A stretch of DNA of 64,000 bases from Berghia stephanieae. Taxonomy: Eukaryota > Mollusca > Gastropoda > Nudibranchia > Aeolidiidae. Under the pieces are notes generated by a model. It saw only the letters and a program-made list of their open reading frames with translations, was not told the DNA's origin and did no database searches. Position numbers and translations under genes: made by a program. The DNA lies in assembly GCA_034508935.3 (NCBI GenBank), contig CM067454.1:33685700-33749699 (forward strand). Reading direction: 5' to 3'. Of the stretch, positions 52,072-63,377 are shown in pieces; positions within the stretch are counted from its first letter, which is position 1, and each line of letters starts with the position of its first letter.

Positions 52072-53010
52072 TGGACGAAAAACCAATTAAATTCAAAAAG
52101 TCGTGTTGCCGGAATCTGAAATCATTTCCAGTATCAACACGTTTTTGTATCATTCAATCATTCATGATTCTTCTGTTAGTATAAACGATGAAGTAAAACA
52201 ATTAACTATAACCTCGTGGAATAAAATACAACAGACTATTTCATCTCAGAATTTGTCCTGTTGCTCGACCAGCACTTTCATTAATATAATTTGTGATATT
52301 TTCTTTCACACCCAATCTATGACACCCACGACTTCCATCGAAAATGCTACCAACGTTTTATCAACACAAAAGTTTCTCGTAAAAGGAAGTTGAAGATAAA
52401 GATGGTGACTGTGTTTCTGTCAGAAAAAGACGTCCGACTGGAGAAATGGTACTATTCCCAAATGAATGTATGTTTTGTGAAAAAAAAAACTGAAAAATGG
52501 ATCGTGCGTAAAGGAAAAGGTGTTAATCAACGTGCAAAACTTGTTAAATGTCAGACAGTGGCAGCAGAAAAAAGTCTAAAAGAAGCAGCAGCCAGAAATA
52601 ATGATGAATATATGATTGGAAAAATTACTGGAATTGACTTAATTGCTAAAGAAGCCCAATATCATGATGAATGTCGAAAAGCCTACATACGACCGAAACA
52701 CGCACGAAAGTCAAATGACCAAGATGATATTGATATGAAAAATGTTCACGATAAGGCCTTTGAATACTTAAAAAACTACATTGAAAACCAGATAATTAAT
52801 AATCTATGTGTGGGAGGAATGTCTATGCTCAAAGGAAGATACTTGAAATACATGGAAGATAACTTTCCAGAAAAACATAATCCTGACTATATAACTCAAA
52901 AATTTAAATTCAAAATCCAAAATTGGTTAGGAGATAGAATTAAGTTTGTCAGCACATCTGGAAATCAAACTGAAATAATATACTGTGATAGCTTATCAAC
53001 TCTTGAGTGA
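52072..53010 (+). pseudogene. transposon protein, N-terminal part with C2HC motif
   Basis: Starts at ATG 52072 (MDEKPIKFKK), shifts frame into …LPESEIISSINTFLY, and again before ECMFCEKK. The longest clean stretch is 52390-53010. Motifs: C-x2-C (ECMFC), KWIVRKGKG, LVKC, and a later YHDECRKAY, giving a C2HC pattern. Helical region around residues FEYLKNYIENQ. Not functional in this copy. Confidence 0.65.
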
Positions 53011-53118
53011 CTGATTCTTACAAAGAAAGTTCCATCAAATGCACAGAACGTATTCGACGTGGCACATCTGATATGATACAATTACTTTGAAAGGCAGGTC
53101 AACAAAAGTACCCCGTGA

Positions 53119-53860
53119 TTGGAAACGTTTTTTTTGTGCAATAATGAAAACAAGAAGCAACTCATCAAGTTCATTTTCAACGAGTCGTCCACCGATGAGT
53201 ATGCGGAGCTGTTAGTTGGGAGAAAGGTGTATGTGGTCTGTGAAGAGGAGGTCACTCTACTTACTACCGAGGATGGTAAAATAACTGACCAACTTCCTAT
53301 TTACCACTTACAATCAACCCAGGAAGAAGCAGACACTCGAATTGTTTTACACGCAAACTTTTCTAAAGTAAATGACTTTGCATCAAAAGTTATTGTGAGG
53401 TCCACTGATACAGATATCTTTCTCCTCTTACTTCATTTTGCTGATGCATTATCTCCATTGGAAATAGTATTTGATACTAGTGTTGGTGACAAGAGGCGTT
53501 TTGTCGTAATAAATGATGTTATCCAGAGTGTCAATGGGATATAATTTCATCTTTACTTGGATTTCATGCCCTAACAGGTTGTGATTCAACTAGTGCGTTT
53601 CTGAACAAAGGCAAAATTAGGCCGTTAAAAACGTTATGTAATGATCCAGAATCACAGACTGCCATGAAGGATATTGGTGAACACAAAAATCTCACATATG
53701 AAGTTAAATGCCAGCTTGAAAAGTTTGTGTGTAAGATTTACAATTCAGAGCATGAAAGCATAATGAATTACGATATCAAAGAGTTTGTTCAAAGTTTCAT
53801 ACAGAGAACAATGTTATCTCTCCCAAGAGCAGTACCAACTTAAGCATGATGCCTCCGTGT
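53119..53860 (+). pseudogene. transposon protein, PIN/XPG-like part
   Basis: Clean frame 53119-53544 contains QEEADTRIVLHA and STDTDIFLLLLHF; a following frame gives LLGFHALTGCDSTSAF and RPLKTL, then FIQRTMLSLPRAV. Spaced acidic residues (EAD, DTD, GCD) recall XPG/FEN or asteroid-like PIN nucleases. That comparison is by motif only. At least two frame changes. Confidence 0.65.
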
Positions 53861-54943
53861 CAGCAATCACTGGACTTGCATTTAAACGAGTAAATTATCA
53901 AGTTCGAATTTGGAAAAGAGCTTTGCAACAGTTCCCCGAATTACCACCAGTTGAATTTCATGGTTGAAATAGTTGCAACAATACATTGTCCATCGATTGG
54001 GGGTGAGAAAATGTTTCCCATAGAGCTGACAGACATTCTTAGCTACTTCTGAATCACATATTTCAAATTCAAGTGAGAGTGAAAGTAGTGATCTCAGTGG
54101 AGATAAAAGTGCATATTCTGAATGCTATTCGAGTTCTGGCAACACAAGTGACGAAGATTAGTAAACGTAAAAGAACATTTTATCTTAAATGATGCAACTC
54201 AAATATTTAAATGATAGTATATGTTCAGTATGATATGTTGCATTGTACTTATTAAACTAAATAAGTGTATCAACTCTGGGATTGTTGAACCTCAAGGGAG
54301 ATGATATTATACTTAGTACTTTTATTGCATGAAATTATATTGTTGATCACACAATACAATATAAACGTTCTAAATAAGAATGTGTGTCCTTTATATAAAA
54401 TAACAACGGATACTTAAGTACATAATGTACTCTTGTAATTTTGTATTAAATTTCACATCTTTTAACCGTTTCACTGTTTTTAAAGGTCATTAACTTCCAT
54501 AAGAATTATTGTTTTGCCACGAAATACATTATGAAAAATCAAAATGTCAGTCTCAATCAATGGTATCTAAATTTACACGTTTGATGTAGGCTATACTGTA
54601 TTTTTTTTTTTTTTACAATCAGGGGAAATAACTCATTTTTTTCAAACAAACAAAAATCCTTCAAAGGGCCATAAATTTCTTATGTGGTCACTTTTTGATG
54701 AGGAGACAACCGGGATCTGATAGAGAATTTTATAAGCTTTCCAATGGTATATGACTAAAAATGTCACTCAACGTGGTATTTCAAGAGATATTAGTTAATT
54801 AAAGTGTGTCTATGTACGCAGTGATACAGACCTGCCAAGCATTCGACTTATTGTGTTATAGTGGAAAAAAGAATACCATTTCGAAAGGGATTTGTGCTGC
54901 ATTGTAAGTTAACAACGCATCCACAAACACGCAGGCCTGACAT

Positions 54944-55000
54944 CCGAACCCACTTATGGGCCTATTTTAACATTGTTGTATAATGGACAATATTTTGCGT

Positions 55001-55034
<34 letters not shown>

Positions 55035-55106
55035 GTGAGATTTCCATTACAACAATGATCCCATAAGGAAATGGTTATCAGACCTGAAAATAAGTGCACG
55101 TCGATC
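54944..55106. mobile_element. short inverted-repeat element, relative of 43727, with poly-T
   Basis: 'acccacttatgggcctatttt' toward one end and 'ggttatcagacctgaaaata' toward the other, with the mirrored pair 'acattgttgta'/'tacaacaatg' inside, and about 35 T residues at 54999-55033. Layout is similar to 43727-43882. Confidence 0.5.
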
Positions 55107-55490
55107 CACATCAATTTTAAAACCATCATCATCACTACCACAAGCACTTTTACAACATAATCATTACCATCAGAATCGCTACCACCATCATTTGCACAAT
55201 ATCATAAGTATCAGCACCGCAATCAATATCACTACAATAGCATTATACCTACCATTACCATGGTCATATCAATTATTGCCATCACTAGCAAAATCATAAC
55301 TATCATCTCAGCCACCACCACTCTAGAAAACAATCATTTTAAATACCAATACCCATACGCGCACACTATAGCGTCACCATTGCCACTTTATCACTCTAGC
55401 TTCTTGATCAGTGACATCACCACTACCATCATTTCATCTTTGTCAAAACAAGAACAACATCACTGCTATCATTGTCACAATTTACTAACG
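55107..55490. other. CAT/CCA-rich gene-free stretch
   Basis: Degenerate (CAT)n/(CAC)n composition; open frames are compositional. Confidence 0.6.
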
Positions 55491-55491
55491 A

Positions 55492-55760
55492 GAGTTTCTA
55501 TATAGCGCAATCTCCGCTCGAAGTCTCAAAGCGCTATACAGGGTGTCACAGGCCAACAGCAACACTTAACATCCTACATGATGTCTGTTAGGCGATATTA
55601 CATTTTTTCAGACAGAACAACGCAGTTAACGGCCTAGTACTTATTTTAAACCTGAGTAAGGTAAGAGTGGACTCAACTATGCGCCGAGTGAGGCTCGAAC
55701 CCAGGATTTTCCAATCCGATCCGAAAGCGAGTGTCATACCACCACAAGGCCACATAGTGG
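55492..55760 (-). mobile_element. SINE family S1 copy, near complete
   Basis: Tail 'tctatatagcgcaatctc', 'ctcaaagcgctatacagg', body 'ggccaacagcaacactt', and tRNA-like end 'gaggctcgaacccaggatt', 'gcgagtgtcataccaccac'. Confidence 0.82.
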
Positions 55761-55849
55761 CACATTCTTCTTCCTTATTTCACACTTTTATTTGTTTCCT
55801 ATGTCGGGTTGTCACTGCTCCTTCTCTGTCCATTCCTCTCTTTCGTGAT

Positions 55850-55923
55850 CTTCTTCTTCTTCTTCTTCTTCTTCTTCTTCTTCTTCTTCTTCTTCTTCTT
55901 CTTCTTCTTCTTCTTCTTCTTCT

Positions 55924-55957
<34 letters not shown>
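55850..55957. repeat. (CTT)n then (CT)n microsatellite
   Basis: About 78 bp of CTT followed by about 30 bp of CT. Confidence 0.97.
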
Positions 55958-55959
<2 letters not shown>

Positions 55960-56329
55960 CTCCATGATTCCCACCACCACCACCGCCTCAAGATCTCTAA
56001 TCATTAACATAGCAAGCTCACGACGAAAACGTTTTAGGTCTTCCGAATGTATTTTAATTCTTCGGTGGTTGGCAACTCTGAATTGTACAGGCGACCAGGA
56101 AGTGTGTGTTTTTTTAAAGGGGTGGTGGTGGAGTGAGAGAGATTGGTTATAATTTATGATGTTGCAGTCGCGGGGTGCGGTGTTTCTGTGTCGTTGTCCC
56201 CTTTTGTTATTTTTTTCTTTTCTTTTCCTTTTTAAATACAAAAATGGATCAGAGAAGAAAGGAGAGGAGTATTTTACACCATATCCCAGATGAAACGCGT
56301 TTGAGACCACTCAGACATAGAGTAAGATA

Positions 56330-56346
56330 GACAGATAGATAGGTAG

Positions 56347-56439
<93 letters not shown>

Positions 56440-57266
56440 ACAAAGGGAGAAAGAGAGAGGGTGCCAGAATAAAAGAGGAGGATAGCGAGATAAAGAGATG
56501 GAAAAGACAAGGATTAGACAGGAAATTGGAGAACAAAGGGGGAGGGGGGAAGAAAGAAGAGAGAGAGCGTGAAGAAAAATAAAGAAAAGAGAGATCGAGT
56601 GGGGGGGGGGGGGTAGGCGAAGGAGGAACGATGAAGACAGAGAGAGAAAGAGAAAGCCGAAAAGATAAATAAAGAAGAGAATAGATAGAGAGAGGAGGGG
56701 GGGGGGGATAGGCGAAGGAGGAACGATGAAGAGGGAGAGAAAGAGAAAGCCTTAAAGAAAAATAAAGAAGAGAAAAGATAGAGAGAGAGGGGGGTCAGGC
56801 GAAGGAGGAACGATTGAGAGAGAGAGAGAGGTGGGGGGTGGCGGCAAAGAGAGGATGGCGGAATGAAAGAAAAGAGGAAGATAGAGAGATGAAAATACAA
56901 ATATATATTAGAGAGAGAGAAAGAGAAAGCCTTAAAGAAAAATAAAGAAGAGAAAAGATAGAGAACGGGGGGGGGGGGGGGGTAGGCGAAGGAGGAACGA
57001 TGAAGATAGATAGGTAGATATATAGATAGAGAGAGGGTGTATGTGTGTGTGTGTGTGTGTGTAAAATATGTATATGGAGGTAGAGAAAATGAGAGAGGAA
57101 GACTGAAAGAGAATGAGATAGATAGAGATATGCATGACACTCGCTTTTGGATCGGAAGGTCCTGAGTTCGACCCTCGCTCGGTGCATAGTTGAGTCCTTG
57201 GAAAAGGCTCTTTACTCACTTCTTTCCGTAGTCAGATTTAAAATGAGTTGGCAGCGTTGTCAGAAG

Positions 57267-57329
<63 letters not shown>

Positions 57330-57800
57330 AGGCGAAATAGAGGAATAGACAGAAAAGGAGCGAGAGACAACCCGACATTGGGAACATTAGAGATTTATGG
57401 GGGAAAATATGAGAGAGGAAGAAGAATGAGAGACAAGCAAAAACGAAATGTGACAGAAGTCAAGAAGAAAGAAAGAGGGAGGGGGGGGGGGGGAGAATAA
57501 AATTGAGAGATAGATAAAGAGAGAGAAAGGTTTTTAAAAGAAAACAAAAGAGGAAGAAATTAGAAGAGATAGATAGACAGATGGAGAGAAGAGAGTATGT
57601 GAGAGAAAGAGAAATACAGAGGGAAAGAAAGACAGACAGAGAGAGAGCGAGCTAGAGAGAGAAATGAAAGAGGATGATAGCGAGATAAAGAGAGGAAAAT
57701 ACAAAGGAAGAGACAGATGGAGGGAGAGAAGAAATTAAATCAGAGATAAAAGGGGGAAAATATGACAGAGAGAGAAAAGAGAGAATAATATGCTTTTTTT
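56330..57800. repeat. GA-rich microsatellite region with diverged duplications
   Basis: TA then GA run at 56348-56437, poly-G patches (56600, 56697, 56967, 57480) and a roughly 100-250 bp unit repeated several times ('ggcgaaggaggaacgatgaa', 'gaaagccttaaagaaaaat'). Extended open frames in both directions are low complexity and not genes. Confidence 0.85.
57125..57250 (+). mobile_element. SINE family S1 head fragment
   Basis: 'catgacactcgcttttgga', 'gagttcgaccctcgctcgg', 'catagttgagtccttgg' match the tRNA-like end of S1; the body is lost in GA repeats. Confidence 0.7.
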
Positions 57801-58024
57801 TCTACTCATACTCATAACGATGCTTATGTTTCAACAGTCATTAAAAAGTGAAGACGTGAAGGACTGAACACTCCGATTTTGTAATTCCAGTTAACTACAT
57901 AGATAACATGGGCGCACACAAAAAGCCACGGAAGCAGTGACATATATAGGTCACTGTAACAACAATGCGATTTATGGGAGGGCAATAACCTTGAATTTTA
58001 TACATATAAAAATACGGTGACAAA

Positions 58025-58258
58025 TGTGACCATTCGCCTCAAAACGGTATTATTTCGGGTATGTTAAGATGTTGAAAATTTAAGTTATAGTCAGAAATAT
58101 TAGACTTATTTTGAGTTTATATGATTTATTTAGGAGAATGGCGACCATATTTTATGGTGAGAATGCCAACAATATATTTTTTGACCAGTTTAACATTAAA
58201 TTCGGCTTTTAAGCATGTGGTTCGTTCCGACATAATACCGTTTTGAGACGATGGATCA
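58025..58258. mobile_element. MITE with 34-bp inverted ends
   Basis: Left TGTGACCATTCGCCTC + AAAACGGTATTATTTCGG and right complement TGTGATCCATCGTCTC + AAAACGGTATTATGTCGG. Related single ends near 1297 and 49420. Target duplication not clear. Confidence 0.65.
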
Positions 58259-58444
58259 CAATATAAACAACGGCCTTTCCGTCAATTGCCTTGTGCGTAT
58301 TTCACGCCTACCTCATTTGCATAAGCACTGAAGGTCGGCGAGACACTTTTTAAGAATATGACATGAAGGACGAATAGACACTCCGATCTTGAAATGTCCT
58401 TGGGGGGGGGGGGGGGTGACCTTTTCGAAACGTGGCCTACGGAC

Positions 58445-58541
58445 TACATAGTCTCCGGTTCACTCCCCACTGGTAATTTATGACAAGAACTCATTTTTGA
58501 AAACAAAAATTGACCTTCTAACTAAACTTAGCAATATGACA
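58445..58541 (-). repeat. 97-bp dispersed repeat, inverted copy of 49655
   Basis: See 49655-49751; a poly-G run (58400-58415) lies just upstream. Confidence 0.92.
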
Positions 58542-58748
58542 TATTTTATAAGGAGAACGCCCACTTCGGTGGAGACTTTTCCTTCATTTTCTCCTATATT
58601 TTACTTATCGTGAACTCGATGGAAAAATCCGTTCACGACAATTGGTTTTACCGATCATTGTTGGTCCCCTATTTTTTTTATAAAGAATGGATGTAAGAGC
58701 CTTGACCCCGTTGAAATCGTGATAAGGAACTAACACAAAAGTCATTTT

Positions 58749-58761
58749 GTTATTATTATTA

Positions 58762-58859
<98 letters not shown>

Positions 58860-58887
58860 GTTATTATTATTTTTATTATTATTATTG

Positions 58888-58957
<70 letters not shown>

Positions 58958-58984
58958 AAGTAGAAGTAGTAGTAGTAGTATCAA

Positions 58985-59051
<67 letters not shown>

Positions 59052-59110
59052 AATAATAATAGTAATAATAATAATTTTTATTATTATTCTTATTCTTCTT
59101 CTTCTTCTTC

Positions 59111-59175
<65 letters not shown>

Positions 59176-59225
59176 GTTGTTGTTGTTGTTGCTGTTGTTG
59201 TTGTTGTTGTTGTTGTTGTTGCTCT
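58749..59225. repeat. compound trinucleotide array (ATT, AGT, ATT, TTC, ATT, GTT)
   Basis: About 475 bp made of successive blocks: ATT (58749-58890), AGT (58887-58978), ATT/AAT (58982-59060), TTC (59094-59112), ATT (59113-59175), GTT (59176-59228). Confidence 0.97.
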
Positions 59226-59259
59226 TGTTAATTGCATTATCATTATTAAGATGGCGAGA

Positions 59260-59935
59260 GATAGGAGGAGGAGGAGCAGAAGAAGAAGAGGAGGAGGAGG
59301 AGAACGTGGAGGGAGACGAAGAAGAAGAAGATGATGATGAAGAAGATTAAGAAGAATGTGAATATGAACAACAGCAGATAACCGATGCCGGGCAAACTTG
59401 TTTTATATATTATCATCTCATTTTAGGTATATTTAGATTGTCTGTTACCGCGTCTTAGATTCTGTAATAATTTTTTTTTTTAATATATGGAAGAAGAGGA
59501 AGACGACGACAATGACCACGACGAAGACGGAGATGAAGAATAAGAGGAAAAAGACGATGACGACGACGAAGACGGAGACGAAGAAGAAGAAGAGGAGGAG
59601 AAGGGGGAGGAAGACGATGACGGAGACGAAGAAGAAGAAGACGATTACGACGACGACGAAGAAGAATGTGAATATGAACAAGAACAGGTAACCGATGCCG
59701 GGCAAACTTGTTTTATATATTATCATCTCATTTTAGGTATATTTAAATTGTCTGTTACCGCGTCATAGATTCTGTAATAATTTTTTTGTTTTTAATATAT
59801 ATGGAAAAAAGACGAAGACGATGACCACGACGAAGACGGAGATGAAGAAGAAGTAGAAGAAGATGTAGAAGAAGAAGGCGAGGAAGACGAAGAAGAAGAA
59901 CAAGATTCTGAAATAATTTATTTAAAGAATATATG
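59260..59935. repeat. 312-bp tandem duplication with GAN-rich arrays
   Basis: The segment 'gtgaatatgaacaa' … 'ctgttaccgcgtc.tagattc' at 59356-59490 recurs at 59668-59800 (period 312 bp), each followed by (GAA/GAC/GAT)n. A third partial start is visible near 59897. Acidic open frames across it are low complexity. Confidence 0.85.
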
Positions 59936-60755
59936 GTGTTTAAAATAATATCATGTTATTTCATATTCTAAGCATTTATAAGCATGTTCAAAATAGAAGA
60001 TGCAATGTTTTGAAAGCAAACAAGAGTCTCGCTACAACTTTGATTTGGCACAAGGCGGCGCGCGGTATTTCAAAGCACAACATATCTCTCAGTGCAAAAT
60101 TATCGTATCTCGAGGTAAGATAGTCGTGCACCCTGCTCTCAAAGTTTACAGTTTGAAGCAATTATAGACACCATTCTTAAATCAAAAAAGTCTGTTGAAT
60201 CGGTTTCGCTATAGATAATTTCAGATTACATACTAGAATTATTAAGTATGCTCTTTTGTCTTCAAAATATCTTTTGACGCTCCCTCAGTTAATAATATCA
60301 ATTATGTATTTGCAAAAATGGTATAAGACCTCGGGCCATTATTGTTGTAAATTTATTGGCAACACTTTGCCATTGCAACTAGAAAAATCTTGAAACTTGT
60401 GATAAATTATTGGCAAGAGCTCATAACTGAACAAAACCTCAAAAGACATCAAAACAAGACATTACAACATAAAACCAATAAGTTGACAAGGCGATATGGA
60501 GGACTGTCTGTTATCCTTGCTATTTTATCAAGACGGTCTGATGGGTGGAGTCTTCTACCTCTCACTCATCAGTTTATCGATTGTTATAGGAACTGGATGG
60601 ATGGGTGACATTCATTGCATTACGTACGTTTCTGTGGAGTAGGGAGAGGGGATGATAATGATGATGATGATAACGACGACGACGATGATGATGATAATGA
60701 TGATAGCAGCAGTGAACATTTATTAGGAGAAGGCATGGTGCACTATGGCAATATA
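59936..60755. other. gene-free stretch upstream of pogo element
   Basis: No exon recognised. Short (GAT)n/(GAC)n near 60652-60700. Confidence 0.45.
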
Positions 60756-61353
60756 AGGTCCCCTGCCCAAATAAGGCCCAGGCCCAAATAAGGCCCACCC
60801 CCTGTACCATAAAATTGTGGTTCATAAAGTGAAAAACCTTAACACTTCCGGCAACCTAGAGATAAATGTAAACGATAAACGAAGTTTCGTTTCCCTGATC
60901 GATGCGCATCATCGCCCAAGGCAAGAAGTGTGTTTGTTTACAATTTGTTTTGACAAGAAAGTTTGTCAAGAACCCATTCGACAGCCAGTTTACGTAAGTA
61001 TAAGTTAATATTAACAATCATAGACATATATTTCAGTTTAAAAGGTTTTTATAACTTGATTTACTTCAAAAAATTTAAGCTTAGTCAAGTGTTCATGTGA
61101 CAAAGTATGAAGAATTGACTTGCTAGGGTATGCCCTATTAAGGCCCGCCTAGAATTCCTGGTGGGCCTTATTAAGGCACATTGGAAAGTTTGTGTTTGAG
61201 ACTCAATTTAACATGCTATTTGTTCAGGGGGTTGTTAATTGTTTATTAATAATTATCAAAAACAATTGTAGAGACACACAACACAAGTTTTTCGCCAAAT
61301 TCAAAGCTAAATCAATCTATGTCTTCTCTATATTTTCAGTTTGATCCCGATCA

Positions 61354-62031
61354 ATGGCTTCGACGCGCAGAGCAAAGTGGTCCCAGGAAGATATGGAGAA
61401 TGCAATGAGAGCCGTCAACAGAGGAGACGGTGGGGGTATCTCTGTGCACGAGGCATCAACTCGTTTCGGTATTCCTAGAAGAACCCTCCGGAACCATTTG
61501 TCCAGCGGATCCACCGAAAAGAGACTTGGACGAAAAACTATATTGTCTTCGGAGGAAGAATTAATGCTCGTGAATCGCATCATCCGGTTTGCGTCTCTGG
61601 GCATGCCATTCACCGCAAAGATGATCAGGAGCCATGTCTTTAATTATGTTGCCAAAAACAATATTTCTCACCCTTTCACATCGAATCTTGCAGGAGAAAA
61701 GTGGTTTCGGCTTTTCATGAAACGCCATCCACGGTTGAGTGCCAGAAAAGCACAAGCAATGAATCAGGCACGAGCACAGAAACTTAACAGATTCATTGTG
61801 AATGATCACTTCACTAAACTTGAGGAAACTATGAAAGACCTTGATCTGTTTAATCAGCCAGATCACATCTTCAATTTGGACGAGAAAGGTTGCCAACTAT
61901 ATCTCCACCATCAACAAAGAGTGATTGCTGCCAAAGGCCACAAACGGGTACATTTGGTAGCACCAGAGGATGGTGAAAACGTGACTATTGTTGCATGTTT
62001 TTCTGCAGTGGGGATTGCGGTTCCCCGATGA
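61354..62031 (+). CDS. pogo-like transposase, N-terminal part (HTH and first catalytic Asp)
   Basis: 226 codons from MASTRRAKWSQEDM. Psq-type helix-turn-helix at about residues 15-50 (VHEASTRFGIPRRTLRNHL), CENP-B-like second HTH at about 65-130 (FTAKMIRSHVFNYV, GEKWFRLFMKRHP), and the first catalytic block FNLDEKG near residue 173. It then loses frame after TIVACFSAVG, where GKNRK-type sequence should follow. ATG chosen because an upstream in-frame stop and a splice acceptor precede it. Confidence 0.85.
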   Translation: MASTRRAKWSQEDMENAMRAVNRGDGGGISVHEASTRFGIPRRTLRNHLSSGSTEKRLGRKTILSSEEELMLVNRIIRFASLGMPFTAKMIRSHVFNYVAKNNISHPFTSNLAGEKWFRLFMKRHPRLSARKAQAMNQARAQKLNRFIVNDHFTKLEETMKDLDLFNQPDHIFNLDEKGCQLYLHHQQRVIAAKGHKRVHLVAPEDGENVTIVACFSAVGIAVPR

Positions 62032-62099
62032 TCATTTTCAAGGGAAAGAATAGAAAGTAACAATATGGTGATGACCTCCCTCCTCTGTCATGCTTTGAA

Positions 62100-63080
62100 A
62101 TGGCAGAGAAGGGCAGCATGACACATGAAGTGTTTGTCAAGTGGCTGAAACACTTTTCTAAGTTTAAACCGGCCGGTAGAGTGCTTCTGATTTTGGATGG
62201 AGCAAAATGTCATCTGTCAATGGATATTCTGGACGAGGCAGTCAAATATGACATCACGCTTTTCTGTCTGCCGTCAAACACGATGCATGAACTGCAGCCT
62301 CTGAATACTGCTGTATTCCGCTCCTTTGAGCATCACTGGGACAAGCAGGTGTTGGAATTCTGGAGGACTCGTCCTGATAGAACACTCTCAAAAGACGTGT
62401 TTGGGAAGGTGTTCACCCCTGTTTGGATGAAATGCATGACAATGGGAAACATCACAAGTGGGTTTCGCACGTGCGGAATATACCCATTCAACAAAAATGC
62501 AATCCCAGACCATGCTTTTGCTCCAAGTGAAGCCACTCAAATTGACGACAATGAACCACCTCAACCTTTGACGTCAGCTGACGCCACACAACAACAACCA
62601 TCAACGTCATCAGCTGAAGCCACACTGCAACCACAGCCTTCAGTGTCTGCTCCAGCTGCGACACCAGGCACAGAGAAGCCTTCTCAGCCTTTGGCAATGT
62701 CAATGCCAACGACTTCAGCCCCAGTTTTACCATCACCCTCTACAAATGTAAGTTTTTGTGATCTCATGAAAACACCAACTAAAAAGAAGAGATCTGTCGT
62801 GAGAAAGAAAAGCATCAACTACAGAGCTACTGTAATTTCAAAATCATTGTTTGAAACTGAAAAAACTGGAAATGGTGGAAAGGGGAAGGGGAATGGCAAA
62901 GGGAAGGAGAAGGCGAAGAAAACAACACAAACAGAAAGTGGTTGGTACTGTCCCGTGTGCCAAGATACCAAAATTGAAGACATGCGGAGCTGTGAAAGCT
63001 GTAGTGTATGGTATCATGAAGATTGTGTCGGGTTGACCAAGGCTGACGACTCTTTTGTTTGCCCAGAATGTGACAATTAG
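62100..63080 (+). CDS. pogo-like transposase, C-terminal part with PHD finger
   Basis: Continues the same protein in another frame from about 62100 (EMAEKGSMTHEVFVKWL). Second catalytic block LLILDGAKCHLS. The third block reads LQPLNTAVFRSFE, with Asn where the family has Asp (35 residues after the second Asp). Then CGIYPFNKNAIPD, a Pro/Gln/Ser-rich linker, a basic KKKR…RKK stretch and GKGKGNGKGKEK. The C-terminus is a PHD finger: C-x2-C, C-x2-C, H-x2-C, C-x2-C spacing in YCPVC … SCESCSVWYHEDC … CPEC. Two pieces, frame breaks and the Asn together predict an inactive copy. Confidence 0.88.
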   Translation: MAEKGSMTHEVFVKWLKHFSKFKPAGRVLLILDGAKCHLSMDILDEAVKYDITLFCLPSNTMHELQPLNTAVFRSFEHHWDKQVLEFWRTRPDRTLSKDVFGKVFTPVWMKCMTMGNITSGFRTCGIYPFNKNAIPDHAFAPSEATQIDDNEPPQPLTSADATQQQPSTSSAEATLQPQPSVSAPAATPGTEKPSQPLAMSMPTTSAPVLPSPSTNVSFCDLMKTPTKKKRSVVRKKSINYRATVISKSLFETEKTGNGGKGKGNGKGKEKAKKTTQTESGWYCPVCQDTKIEDMRSCESCSVWYHEDCVGLTKADDSFVCPECDN

Positions 63081-63377
63081 ATTTATAATGATGTTGTTAC
63101 AAGCCTAGAAACTGTTTATGTTGTTCTTATGGTGTTGTATGGTGATTTTTGTGATGGGCCTTATTAGGGCATACTTGCCTTATTAAGGCCCACTTGACTT
63201 ATTTCCAAAGTTGTTCTAAATAAATAACACAAAACTTATAAAATGCCTTTTTGCCTTTTGTTATGTCCTTTATAAACCAAGTGCAGTTGTAAAAAACACA
63301 AAGTGTTAAAAGAAAATGTATTGGTGGACACAGGCCCATCAATAAAAAAAGGTGGGCCTTATATGGGCAGGGGACCT

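Larger units (their letters stand above)
51583..54765 (+). mobile_element. DNA transposon with long inverted repeats and C2HC/PIN-like ORF
   Basis: The left 51583-51710 and right 54610-54765 segments are inverted copies; the outer 85 bp or so ('gtcatataccattggaaagc', 'ctatcagatcccggt', 'aaaaagtgaccacataag') are over 90% alike, and the inner parts diverge. Outer limits are blurred by a poly-C run (51565-51583) on the left. Between them lies a broken ORF series (about 52072-54160). The superfamily is uncertain; proteins with this layout (zinc motif, then EADTRI…DTD, then HALTGCD) are multicopy in many invertebrates, and Academ-type elements that carry an XPG-like nuclease are one candidate. Confidence 0.72.
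60756..63377 (+). mobile_element. pogo/CENP-B-type DNA transposon, 2.62 kb, near complete
   Basis: Inverted ends AGGTCCCCTGCCCAAATA/AGGTCCCCTGCCCATATA followed by AGGCCCA, one mismatch in 25, flanked by TA on both sides (60754-60755, 63378-63379). The motif (T)TAAGGCCCA recurs inside both ends (near 60787, 61138, 61163, 63159, 63184). Codes for a transposase with Psq-type HTH, DDE-type core and PHD finger. A 5' UTR intron is likely: donor GTAAGT at 60993, acceptor 'atattttcag' ending 61340, just before the ATG. Disrupted by a short block of frame changes near 62.03-62.08 kb. Confidence 0.93.

Noticed and set aside
55260-57500. Several long open frames, up to 208 residues
   Set aside because: CT/GA/CTT low-complexity sequence; no domain and biased composition in every frame.
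58605-59334. Open frames of 195-212 residues rich in Asn, Ile, Leu or Thr
   Set aside because: Translations of the compound trinucleotide array.
60817-61008. Separate small gene upstream of the pogo transposase
   Set aside because: It lies inside the transposon ends and runs into a GTAAGT donor; joining it to the acceptor before the transposase ATG does not keep the transposase frame, so it is better read as 5' UTR.
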